Part shown: piece after piece, positions 33,400 through 41,399 of the stretch
Numbering within the stretch: position 1 is the stretch's first letter
Layout: each line of letters starts with the position of its first letter
Source of the DNA: JBBQZP01 sp038207585
GTDB taxonomy: Bacteria; Pseudomonadota; Alphaproteobacteria; Rhodobacterales; Rhodobacteraceae
Length of the DNA stretch: 64,000 bases
Direction: 5' to 3'
NCBI GenBank assembly: GCA_038207585.1
Contig: JBBQZP010000003.1
Coordinates: forward strand, 62,001 to 126,000
The notes under the pieces: model-generated
Databases searched by the model: none
What the model saw: only the letters and a program-made list of their open reading frames with translations
What the model was told of the DNA's origin: nothing
Program-made: the position numbers and the translations under genes

Positions 33400-33473
33400 C
33401 CGGCACCTCATCGCGCCCTTCGGTTGCTCTTCGGCACAGCGATGAAAGCCACAAGGCTTGAAGAGCGGCCCGT

Positions 33474-34745
33474 TCAGCCGTTTTCGCGAAGCACGGCTCC
33501 AGCCAGATACAACGACCCGCAGATCAGAACCCGCGCTGCCGGATCGCCTGCCGCAATCCGCGCCAGAGCCTCGGCCACCGATCCGGCGGTTGTGGCGTTC
33601 ATCCCGACACTTAGCGCTGCCGCTTCGGTCGCTGCCGCCGGAAGCGTGTTTGCCTCGCCGGGGATCGACACCGCATAAAGCTGCACCACCTGCGCCGCCA
33701 TCGGGCGCAGATACCCCGCGATGTCCTTGGTATTAAGCATGCCGCAAATCAGATAGATTGGACGCTCTGGCATACCCGCCAGCGTTGCTGCCACCGCTTC
33801 GCCCCCCGCTGGGTTGTGGCCACCATCAAGCCACAACTCTACCCCCGGCGCCGCTTCGGGCAGGGGGCCATTGCGCAACCGCTGCATCCGGGCAGGCCAG
33901 AACGCGCGGCTGACGGCCGCCTCGCAGGCCGCAGCATCGAACCCCAGATGCCGCAATGCCGCCAGTGCCGCCCCTGCATTGTCAATCTGATGCGGGCCGG
34001 GAAGGTTGGGCAGGGGCAGGTCAAGAAGCCCCGTCTCATCCTGATAGATAAGCCGGCCACGTTCCGCAAAGGCGTGCCAGTGCTGGCCATGCACCAATAG
34101 GGGCGCACCCAGACGCTGCGCCCGCGCCTCGATCACCGCAAGGCCTTCGGGCGCTTGCGGGCCAACGACGCAGGGCACGCCGCGCTTTATGATCCCGGCC
34201 TTTTCGCCTGCGATTTCCGGCAGTGTGTCGCCCAGATATTGCTGATGGTCCAGACTGACCGGCGTGATGATCGTCAGCGCCGGGCGGTCAACCACATTGG
34301 TCGCATCCAGCCTGCCGCCCAAGCCCACCTCAAGCAAAGTATAATCAGCAGGGGTACGGGCAAAGGCCACGAACGCCGCACAGGTTGTGATCTCGAAAAA
34401 CGTGATCGTATCCGCGCCATTGGCAGTCACGCATTCGTCCAGCAAAGCCGTAAGCATAGATTCGCTGATCAACTCCCCCGCCAGCCGGATGCGTTCGTGA
34501 AACCGCGCCAGATGCGGCGAGGTATAGGCATGCACCGATTTCCCCGCAGCCTCCATCCCCGCCCGGATCATTGCTTGAGTGGAGCCTTTTCCATTCGTTC
34601 CCGCAATGTGCACCACGGCGGGCAGGCTGCGTTCGGGGTGCCCAAGCGCCGCAAGCAACCGTTCGACCCGGTCCATCGTCAGGTCGATGACCTTGGGGTG
34701 CAGGGTCATCATCCGCTCAAGAACGGCGTCCGATCCGGTGGTCAT
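33474..34745 (-). CDS. folC: Bifunctional folylpolyglutamate synthase/dihydrofolate synthase
   Basis: 423 aa. HIAGTNGKGSTQAMIRAGME is the P-loop signature of the Mur-ligase-like family. TSPHLARFHERIRL and LEVGLGGRLDATNVV are FolC motifs. It adds glutamate to dihydropteroate and folates. It overlaps accD by 4 nt, the common accD-folC arrangement. Confidence 0.95.
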   Translation of the reverse strand: MTTGSDAVLERMMTLHPKVIDLTMDRVERLLAALGHPERSLPAVVHIAGTNGKGSTQAMIRAGMEAAGKSVHAYTSPHLARFHERIRLAGELISESMLTALLDECVTANGADTITFFEITTCAAFVAFARTPADYTLLEVGLGGRLDATNVVDRPALTIITPVSLDHQQYLGDTLPEIAGEKAGIIKRGVPCVVGPQAPEGLAVIEARAQRLGAPLLVHGQHWHAFAERGRLIYQDETGLLDLPLPNLPGPHQIDNAGAALAALRHLGFDAAACEAAVSRAFWPARMQRLRNGPLPEAAPGVELWLDGGHNPAGGEAVAATLAGMPERPIYLICGMLNTKDIAGYLRPMAAQVVQLYAVSIPGEANTLPAAATEAAALSVGMNATTAGSVAEALARIAAGDPAARVLICGSLYLAGAVLRENG

Positions 34746-35659
34746 TTCGAGGCGGCACCCGCAGGTTCTGCCACAACATCCGGGGCGGGCAGATCGCCCT
34801 TCACCGCCGGCGGCTGGTTGGTCAGCAGGCGGATGATCGTCACCAGTTCGTCCCGCATGTCGCGGCGATGGGTCACACGGTCCAGCATGCCGTGGTCCAG
34901 CAGATATTCCGCGCGCTGAAACCCTTCGGGCAGCTTTTCGCGGATCGTCTGTTCAATGACCCGTGGCCCGGCAAAGCAGATCAGCGCCTGCGGCTCGGCA
35001 ATCTGCACATCGCCCAGCATCGCATAGCTGGCGGTAACACCCCCGGTCGTGGGATGAGTCAGCACGACGATATAGGGCAGCCCCGCTTCTTTCAGCATCT
35101 CTACCGCGACCGTGCTGCGCGGCATCTGCATCAGGGACAGAATTCCTTCCTGCATCCGCGCACCGCCCGCCGCCGCAAAAAGCACGAGCGGGCGCTTCAA
35201 AGCCACCGCGCGCTGCGCCGCCGCGATAATCGCATTGCCGACATACATGCCCATGGACCCCGCCATGAAGGCAAAATCCTGCCCCACGGCCACAATGGGG
35301 GTGCGCAGCACATCGCCTTCGACCACCAGCATCGCGTCTTTCTCGCCGGTGGCCTTCTGGCTGGCCTTGATCCGTTCCGGGTATTTCTTCTGATCGCGGA
35401 ATTGCAGTGGGTCGGCCACAGGTTCTGGTACTTTGATCTCGATAAAGACGCCGGCATCGAACAAAGCCTTGAAGCGGTCACGCGGGGTGATCGCCATGTG
35501 GTGATCGCAATTGGTGCAGACATTCAGATTGTCGGCCAATTCGCGGTGAAACAGCATCGTCCCGCATTCGGGGCATTTGGTCCACAAATTCTCGGGCACC
35601 TCGCGCCGTGAGAACAGCGAGTTTATCGTCGGGCGGACGTAGTTGGTGATCCAGTTCAT
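34742..35659 (-). CDS. accD: Acetyl-CoA carboxylase carboxyltransferase subunit beta
   Basis: 305 aa from ATG 35659, where the conserved MNWITNYVRPTINSLF begins; the frame is open to 35734. An N-terminal zinc finger (CPECGTMLF...CTNC) is followed by the carboxyltransferase core (FAAAGGARMQEGILSLMQM, LTHPTTGGVTASYAMLGD). With AccA it transfers carboxyl from biotin to acetyl-CoA to form malonyl-CoA. It is the first gene of accD-folC. Confidence 0.96.
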   Translation of the reverse strand: MNWITNYVRPTINSLFSRREVPENLWTKCPECGTMLFHRELADNLNVCTNCDHHMAITPRDRFKALFDAGVFIEIKVPEPVADPLQFRDQKKYPERIKASQKATGEKDAMLVVEGDVLRTPIVAVGQDFAFMAGSMGMYVGNAIIAAAQRAVALKRPLVLFAAAGGARMQEGILSLMQMPRSTVAVEMLKEAGLPYIVVLTHPTTGGVTASYAMLGDVQIAEPQALICFAGPRVIEQTIREKLPEGFQRAEYLLDHGMLDRVTHRRDMRDELVTIIRLLTNQPPAVKGDLPAPDVVAEPAGAASK

Positions 35660-35740
35660 CGCGGGCTGGCCTTCGCGCAATTCGGGTTGCGGCCAGAGAT
35701 AGGCTGCGGGGGTGGGAATTGCAATCAGCGCCACGCCGGG

Positions 35741-36250
35741 TCAGGCGGTGCAATCGGTCAGCGTAAGCAGCAGCGTCTCGATTTCCGACCCGTTCCTGCG
35801 TTGAAACCGCACGATACCGCTGGCGCCGTTTTCAAAGCAGATCAAATAGCTGCGGCACAATTCACCCTGCCAGTACCGTGTGTATTCGGATTTCAGAACC
35901 ATTGTCTGGTCCAGATCGGCGGTGAATGTATAAAAGACGCGCAGGCCATCGCGCGATACGGCGGTCAAGGACACATGATCGTCGATCCGTGTCGGAATCG
36001 TCTCCAGCGCCAGTTGCTCGTCCAGCGCCGCCTCCAGCCCTATGCCCCGCACCCGCACCCGCACCCGCACCCGCACCCGCACCCGCACCCGCACCCGCAA
36101 AGACTGTCTGAAAGCTGGCGTCATCCGCCAGCACCTTGTTCTGATCCGCAATCGCCTCTGCAAGCATCGCGTCCACAGCCTTTTCGCAAGGGCAGTATCT
36201 GCTTGCAATGGGTCTGTCCAATCCCGGATCGGGGCTTGCGTTGCAACCAT
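35741..36250 (-). CDS. Hypothetical protein with hexanucleotide repeat and compensated frameshift
   Basis: 169 aa as read from ATG 36250. The C-terminal 100 residues (from GLEAALDEQLALETIP to the end TLLLTLTDC) look like a small conserved domain with paired Cys (LCRSYLICFENG). Residues about 23-68 read as Arg-rich sequence with rare AGG, AGA and CGA codons, ending in an Arg-Val run. In another frame the same stretch reads AVDAMLAEAIADQNKVLADD, then Ala-Gly repeats, with normal codon use. A lost base near 36184 and an extra G at 36045-36048 would explain this. The frame stays open, so a protein may be made. Family unknown. It lies 81 bp upstream of accD. Confidence 0.6.
   Translation of the reverse strand: MVATQAPIRDWTDPLQADTALAKRLWTRCLQRRLRIRTRCWRMTPAFRQSLRVRVRVRVRVRVRVRVRGIGLEAALDEQLALETIPTRIDDHVSLTAVSRDGLRVFYTFTADLDQTMVLKSEYTRYWQGELCRSYLICFENGASGIVRFQRRNGSEIETLLLTLTDCTA
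36051..36098. repeat. Hexanucleotide microsatellite (ACCCGC)8
   Basis: Eight perfect ACCCGC units on the plus strand, with a degenerate unit CCCCGC before them. It lies inside the hypothetical gene on the minus strand. Copy-number changes would keep frame. Confidence 0.95.
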
Positions 36251-36311
36251 TGCAGCCTTTGCGAAGATGTCGCATCAACGGGTGAGTGGACAGTTCAGCA
36301 GGGTCGGGTTG

Positions 36312-37532
36312 ATGACGGACGCAGTTACAATTCAGGGCACAAGGGTCGTGTTTGCAGACCGGATCGCACGGGTTGACGTGCGGATTGAGGGCGGCCTGAT
36401 CACTGGGCTTGATGTGGCGCGCGACGGGGCACGGAAGATCGACGGGCGCGGGATGATCCTTGCCCCAGCCTTGGTCGATGCGCATGGCGATGCCTTTGAA
36501 CATGCGATGATGCCGCGCCCCGGTGTGCGCTTTGGCACCCATGCGGCGCTGCTTGAGGCCGACCGTCAGCTTGCCGCAAACGGCATCGCCACCGCGTATC
36601 ATGCGCTGACTTTGGGGTGGGAACCGGGCCTGCGCTCCATTGAAACCGGCACCGAGGTGATTTCGGCGATCACCGAACTTGCTCCCCGCCTGACAGTAGA
36701 GCATCGGGTGCAACTGCGGTGGGAGACGTTCTGCCTTGAAGCCGAACCCCTGATCGCTGCGGCGTTGAAGGGGCCGCTGACTCCTTCGGTCGCGTTCAAT
36801 GACCATACATCGATGGCCGTTCTGCACCCATCGGTGCGGCTGCAGGACCGCCCGTTCGAATTTGATCCGGCCTTTCCGGTGACTGATCTGAACGGTGCCG
36901 CCTTTGCTGCCAAGATCGCGCCGCGCGCGGCAAGATCGAACCTGTCCACCGACGCGTTCACCGCTTTGGTGCAGCGCATGTGGGACCGGCGGGCCGAGGT
37001 GCCAGACGCCATTGCCCGCGTGGCAGCCCTTGCCCGAAAGGCCGGTGCGCCCATGCTGTCGCATGACGACAGCCAGCTTGAGACGCGCGATTTTTACCGC
37101 GGCCACGGTGCTATGGTCGCCGAATTTCCGATGACCATTGCCGTCGCCGAACACGCCCGCGCAAACGGCGATGCGATCCTGTTCGGCGCGCCCAATGCGA
37201 CACGGGGCGGCAGTCACCTCGGATCACCTTCCGCCGCCGATATGGTGGCGCGGAGGCTGTGTGATGGTCTTGCGTCTGATTACTTTTACCCGTCCATGCT
37301 GGCCGGAATAGCGCAGCTTATGGCGACGGGTGCGGGGTCGCTGCCTCAGCTATGGCCGCTGGTATCCGGCGGGCCTGCAGCGGCGATGGGGCTGGCCGAC
37401 CGCGGCCGCATTGAGCCCGGCCTGCGCGCCGATCTGGTGCTGCTTGACTGGCCCTCGGGCGGGGTGCCAGTGGTGCGGCAGACGCTTGTGGCCGGACGCA
37501 GCGCCTATGCGGCGCAACCGACAGGCGCTTAG
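36312..37532 (+). CDS. phnM: PhnM-like amidohydrolase (alpha-D-ribose 1-methylphosphonate 5-triphosphate diphosphatase family)
   Basis: 406 aa. DAHGDAFEHAMMPRPGVRF, HDDSQLETRDFYRGHGA, GAPNATRGGSHLGSPSAADM and LCDGLASDYFYPSMLAG match the order of metal and substrate motifs in PhnM. In the C-P lyase pathway PhnM removes pyrophosphate from the triphosphate intermediate. No other phn gene is in the window, so it is an orphan and may act on another substrate. The frame opens at 36042 through the repeat; ATG 36312 begins the homologous part. Confidence 0.8.
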   Translation: MTDAVTIQGTRVVFADRIARVDVRIEGGLITGLDVARDGARKIDGRGMILAPALVDAHGDAFEHAMMPRPGVRFGTHAALLEADRQLAANGIATAYHALTLGWEPGLRSIETGTEVISAITELAPRLTVEHRVQLRWETFCLEAEPLIAAALKGPLTPSVAFNDHTSMAVLHPSVRLQDRPFEFDPAFPVTDLNGAAFAAKIAPRAARSNLSTDAFTALVQRMWDRRAEVPDAIARVAALARKAGAPMLSHDDSQLETRDFYRGHGAMVAEFPMTIAVAEHARANGDAILFGAPNATRGGSHLGSPSAADMVARRLCDGLASDYFYPSMLAGIAQLMATGAGSLPQLWPLVSGGPAAAMGLADRGRIEPGLRADLVLLDWPSGGVPVVRQTLVAGRSAYAAQPTGA

Positions 37533-37607
37533 CCACAAGATTCCAGCCTTGCCCCTTTGCCCCCACCCGATTATCCCTGCGCAAAGCCCATTGCCGGAGG
37601 AAACCCC

Positions 37608-39344
37608 ATGTCCACAAATCAGCGCTTCGACAAATCCAAACTGCCCTCGCGCCATGTAACCGAAGGCCCAGAGCGCGCGCCGCATCGCAGCTATTTCTAC
37701 GCGATGGGCATCACGGAAGAAGAAATCCACCAGCCATGGGTCGGCGTCGCCACCTGCTGGAACGAGGCGGCACCGTGTAACATCGCGCTGAACCGTCAGG
37801 CGCAGATCGTCAAGCACGGCGTCAAGAAGGGCGGCGGCACCCCGCGCGAATTCACCACGATCACCGTCACCGACGGCATCGCGATGGGGCATGAGGGGAT
37901 GCGGTCAAGCCTCGCGTCACGCGATGCGATTGCCGACACGGTGGAGCTGACGATGCGCGGGCATTGCTATGACGCGATTGTGGGCCTTGCGGGCTGCGAC
38001 AAATCGCTGCCGGGCATGATGATGGCGATGGTGCGGCTGAACGTGCCGTCGGTGTTCATCTATGGCGGGTCGATCCTGCCGGGCCGCTACAAGGGCCAGG
38101 ACATCACCGTGCAGGACATGTTCGAGGCCGTGGGCAAGCATCAGGCTGGCGAATTGTCGGATGCGGAGCTGGAGATCATGGAGCGTGTCGCCTGCCCGTC
38201 CTCGGGCGCATGTGGCGCGCAGTATACGGCCAACACGATGGCCTGCGTGTCAGAAGCGATCGGTTTGGCGCTGCTGAACTCCAGCGGTGCGCCTGCCCCC
38301 TACGAATCGCGCGATCAGTATGGCGAGGCGTCGGGCGTCGCCGTGATGAACCTGATCGAGAAAAACATCCGCGCCCGCGATGTCGTCACGCGCAAATCGC
38401 TGGAAAACGCTGCGCGTGTGGTGGCCTGCACCGGGGGCAGCACCAATGCCGCCCTGCACCTGCCCGCCATTGCGCATGAGGCGGGGATTGATTTCGACCT
38501 GTTCGACGTGGCCGACATCATGCGCGACACGCCCTATTTCGTCGACCTGCGGCCCGGTGGAAAATATGTGGCCAAGGACCTTTATGAAGTCGGCGGCGTG
38601 CCGGTGGTGATGAAGGAACTTGCGAAAACCGGCCTGATGCATCTGGATTGCATCACCGCCAGTGGCAAATCGCTTGGCGAAAGCCTTGAGGAAATCACCG
38701 GCGAGGCGGATGGCCGCGTGATCTATCCGGTGGCGACACCACTGACCAAAACCGGCGGTGTGGTCGGCCTGAAGGGCAATCTTGCCCCTGACGGCGCCAT
38801 CGTAAAGGTCGCAGGCATCGAGACGCAGCACCAGCGCTTTGTCGGCCCCGCCCGCGTTTTCGAGTGCGAGGAAGACGCCTTTGCCGCCGTAAAGGCCCGC
38901 GAATACAAAGAGGGCGAGGTCATCGTCATCCGCAACGAAGGCCCCGCCGGTGGGCCGGGCATGCGCGAGATGCTGGCGACAACCGCCGCGCTTTCGGGGC
39001 AGGGCATGGGCAAGAAGGTGGCGCTGATCACCGACGGGCGGTTCTCGGGTGCGACGCGCGGGTTCTGTGTGGGCCATGTCGGGCCGGAAGCGGCGCATGG
39101 CGGGCCGATTGCCTTGCTGCGCAATGGCGATATCATCACGGTCGATGCCGTGTCAGGCGAATTGTCGGTGGCCGTGTCGGAAGATGAGCTTGCAGCCCGC
39201 AAGGCCGAATGGAAAGGCCCGCGCAGGACGGAATATGAAACCGGCGCGATCTGGAAATTCGCCAAGCTGGTGGGTGGCGCGCGCTGGGGTGCGGTGACGC
39301 ATCCGGGCGCCAAGGCCGAACGCCATGTTTATATGGATCAATAG
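37608..39344 (+). CDS. ilvD: Dihydroxy-acid dehydratase
   Basis: 578 aa. Fe-S cluster cysteines are visible in TCWNEAAPCN, GLAGCDKSLPG and CPSSGACGAQYTANTMAC. It converts dihydroxy acids to 2-oxo acids in valine, leucine and isoleucine synthesis. GGAGGAAA before ATG 37608 sets the start. A lipoprotein gene begins inside its last 20 bases. Confidence 0.97.
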   Translation: MSTNQRFDKSKLPSRHVTEGPERAPHRSYFYAMGITEEEIHQPWVGVATCWNEAAPCNIALNRQAQIVKHGVKKGGGTPREFTTITVTDGIAMGHEGMRSSLASRDAIADTVELTMRGHCYDAIVGLAGCDKSLPGMMMAMVRLNVPSVFIYGGSILPGRYKGQDITVQDMFEAVGKHQAGELSDAELEIMERVACPSSGACGAQYTANTMACVSEAIGLALLNSSGAPAPYESRDQYGEASGVAVMNLIEKNIRARDVVTRKSLENAARVVACTGGSTNAALHLPAIAHEAGIDFDLFDVADIMRDTPYFVDLRPGGKYVAKDLYEVGGVPVVMKELAKTGLMHLDCITASGKSLGESLEEITGEADGRVIYPVATPLTKTGGVVGLKGNLAPDGAIVKVAGIETQHQRFVGPARVFECEEDAFAAVKAREYKEGEVIVIRNEGPAGGPGMREMLATTAALSGQGMGKKVALITDGRFSGATRGFCVGHVGPEAAHGGPIALLRNGDIITVDAVSGELSVAVSEDELAARKAEWKGPRRTEYETGAIWKFAKLVGGARWGAVTHPGAKAERHVYMDQ

Positions 39345-39918
39345 GGCACTTGCCCTTCTGGTCTGCGCGGGTCTGCTTGCTGCCTGCGATCCGTCGGTCG
39401 GCGCGCGGTCATGGCCGGTGCTTGGCGGCGCTGTCCGGGTTGCGGCGCCTCAAGGCTATTGCATCACGCCGAACGGCGTGTTGCAGCAGCAAAACAGCGC
39501 CATAGTTCTGATCGGGCGCTGCGCGGGGGCAACTGGCAGCGATGCCGTTCTGACCGCGGCCGTTGGCGCAGAGGGGTCAGGCACCGGCGTTGCGGGCAAC
39601 ACACGGGCGCTGGCCACGTTCTTTGCCTCGGCCCGCGGGCGGGCGGTGCTCAGCCGGTCGGGGCGGTCTGACACGGTGCAGGTGCGGCAGGTTCTGCGGG
39701 CGGGCGATACGGTGCTGATCCGGCTTCGTGATCGCAGCCCTGCCCCGGACGGGCTTATAGACAGCGAAAGCTGGCGGGCCGTGATGGCGGTGAAGGGGCG
39801 GCTTGTCACACTGACCGTAGCGGGCACCCGCACCAACCCGCTGCGCAGCACCGACGGACGCGCCGTTCTGGTGGCGTTCATGGCGGCAACACTGGCGGCA
39901 AACCGCTCTGCACCCTGA
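39325..39918 (+). CDS. Putative lipoprotein of unknown function
   Basis: 197 aa. The lipobox LLAAC (Cys about residue 21) follows a hydrophobic stretch, so the mature protein is probably lipid-anchored. The mature part has APQGYCITPNGVLQQQNSAI, an R-C-A-G-A-T stretch and several short beta-rich segments. No family recognised. The start overlaps ilvD by 20 bp in another frame, so co-transcription is likely. Confidence 0.7.
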   Translation: MFIWINRALALLVCAGLLAACDPSVGARSWPVLGGAVRVAAPQGYCITPNGVLQQQNSAIVLIGRCAGATGSDAVLTAAVGAEGSGTGVAGNTRALATFFASARGRAVLSRSGRSDTVQVRQVLRAGDTVLIRLRDRSPAPDGLIDSESWRAVMAVKGRLVTLTVAGTRTNPLRSTDGRAVLVAFMAATLAANRSAP

Positions 39919-39947
39919 ACGCAGCGTCATGGACGACCGGGGATATG

Positions 39948-40011
39948 GATACCTGAGAATGGTATCTTTACAATAATCGCGCAATAAGAGAATCGTTTCC
40001 TGAAAAGATAC
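39948..40011. promoter_or_regulatory. Nested GGTATC inverted repeats in an AT-rich gap
   Basis: GATACC (39948-39953) and GGTATC (39961-39966) form an inverted repeat with 7-base spacing, and GTATCTTT (39962-39969) pairs with AAAGATAC (40004-40011). The gap (39919-40061) is AT-rich compared with its neighbours and leads into the DUF6478 gene, so promoter and operator roles are plausible. Confidence 0.35.
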
Positions 40012-40061
40012 AATGGCAAGGCCGCCGGGCCGTGCTTCATTGCGACAAAAGAAAAGACGGT

Positions 40062-40835
40062 ATGGCAAGCAGTCTGACAACATTCTTCGACCGCCTTGTG
40101 CACAAGCGCTTGCAAAACCGTTGGGCGCAACTGGCCGACGGTGCCGACGCGGCTGATCTGTCGGATCTGCGAGGTTTGCGGGGGCGGGCGCGCCAGTTGC
40201 GCCGTCAGTTGGACCGCGTGATTCACGTTGCCGACAATCGTCTGGCGCTGCCGGTGATCGGATCGAATGCCATCCGCCGCCCGCTTGGATCAGACTGGAC
40301 GTGGCGGCCCGATCTGTGGCGCGGTGCGATTTCGGTTCCGGGGATTTCGTCAGCACCCCCGAAAGCCGCGATCTGCGACGGAACAACACTGTTCCACGAT
40401 TGCCGCCGCAGTGAACTGACCCTACGCCAGGTTCGCAACACCCGCGCGGAAGATCTGGCGCCTTATGGCCTGCGGATGGATGTATTCCAGTTTGACGGAA
40501 GTTTCCTGTCGTTGGTCATCGACCTGCCCGAAGCGGCGTCGCAAGGCCTGCGCCTGCGCCATCTGATCCGGCTGGATGCGATCGTCGAGATGGAAAAGCC
40601 GCTGGAAATCTTTGCCCGTCTGAACGTGAAGCACGGCCCCAACGTCGAACAGATCGTGCGTGAACTGCCGCTGAACGACGATGAGGTGATGGTCGAATTC
40701 GACCTTGCCTATACCAAGCTGAACGAAAAGCGGGTCGAGCGGATCTGGGTCGATCTGATTTTCGAGGGCCCGGAAATGAATGAGGTCATCCTGCGCGACA
40801 TGACCTTCAGCCGCCGCCCGCGCGCCGATTTGTAA
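40062..40835 (+). CDS. DUF6478 family protein
   Basis: 257 aa from ATG 40062 (MASSLTTFFDRLVHKR). SDWTWRPDLWRG, LFHDCRRSELTLRQVRNTR, EDLAPYGLRMDVFQFDGSFL and LEIFARLNVKHGPNVEQIV agree with the DUF6478 family that I know from Rhodobacterales. No signal peptide or membrane segment. Function unknown. The next small gene begins 10 bp downstream. Confidence 0.78.
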   Translation: MASSLTTFFDRLVHKRLQNRWAQLADGADAADLSDLRGLRGRARQLRRQLDRVIHVADNRLALPVIGSNAIRRPLGSDWTWRPDLWRGAISVPGISSAPPKAAICDGTTLFHDCRRSELTLRQVRNTRAEDLAPYGLRMDVFQFDGSFLSLVIDLPEAASQGLRLRHLIRLDAIVEMEKPLEIFARLNVKHGPNVEQIVRELPLNDDEVMVEFDLAYTKLNEKRVERIWVDLIFEGPEMNEVILRDMTFSRRPRADL

Positions 40836-40845
40836 GGGGTCCGCG

Positions 40846-41217
40846 ATGTCTGACATGCAACTGACCAAAACGCGCATCCGCGGGGGCGTCTGGGAAGGCG
40901 TTCTGACCGGCGCTGCGGGCGAGCCTGCGCTGGAGGTGCTGCATCTGGAAAAACCGTTGGCCGGTGTGACGGTTGCGCCCATGGTCGGGGCCGAGGGCTG
41001 GGCCGTACGGGTGCCCATTCCCGCCGACCTGCTGAGCGAGGGGGTTCAGACCTTTCTGATCCGCAGCACCGGTAGCGAAACGACGCTGGCGCATTTTTCG
41101 ATCATCACGGGCGTTGCGATGGAAGAAGACCTGCGCGCCGAGGTCGATCTGATCCGGGCCGAACTGGACATGCTGAAACGTGCGTTCCGGCGGCATTGTC
41201 TGGATACGATGGGCTGA
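40846..41217 (+). CDS. Hypothetical protein next to the DUF6478 gene
   Basis: 123 aa. A beta-rich N-terminal domain (LTKTRIRGGVWEGVLTGAAG, WAVRVPIPADLLSEGVQTFL) is followed by a C-terminal helix (AEVDLIRAELDMLKRAFRRH). No family recognised. Spacing of 10 bp suggests an operon with the DUF6478 gene and a shared role. Confidence 0.75.
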   Translation: MSDMQLTKTRIRGGVWEGVLTGAAGEPALEVLHLEKPLAGVTVAPMVGAEGWAVRVPIPADLLSEGVQTFLIRSTGSETTLAHFSIITGVAMEEDLRAEVDLIRAELDMLKRAFRRHCLDTMG

Positions 41218-41230
41218 CCCTCTGACCGTC

Positions 41231-41253
41231 AAAATTCTTGAAGGAAGAATTTT
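41231..41253. repeat. Short relative of the AAAATTCTT palindrome
   Basis: AAAATTCTT (41231-41239) pairs with AAGAATTTT (41245-41253) over GAAGG. It is a single stem related to the double-palindrome repeat, 14 bases after the preceding stop; probable terminator. Confidence 0.65.
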
Positions 41254-41301
41254 AGGAGGGCTGTCTGCCCCCCTCTTGGCCTTTGGCCAATTCACCCCCC
41301 A

Positions 41302-41326
41302 GAGGATATTTGGGTCAAAATGAAAG
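41302..41326 (+). repeat. Dispersed ATATTT/AAAATGAA element
   Basis: GAGGATATTTGGG followed by TCAAAATGAAAG, in the gap before the FadH-like gene. It matches the pattern at 56261-56285 closely. Confidence 0.6.
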
Positions 41327-41399
41327 CCGTGACGCGGCGTTGGGGATGACTTGGATGCCCTGCGCGGGCAGGATGAGGTCGATGCATCCGGGGGATGGA

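Noticed and set aside
36051..36098. Short regular repeats as a CRISPR array
   Set aside because: The units are 6 bp with no spacers; it is a microsatellite. No cas gene is in the window.
36042..36311. N-terminal extension of the phnM-like gene through the hexanucleotide repeat
   Set aside because: It encodes Arg-Thr repeats without homology; the conserved PhnM N-terminus begins at ATG 36312.
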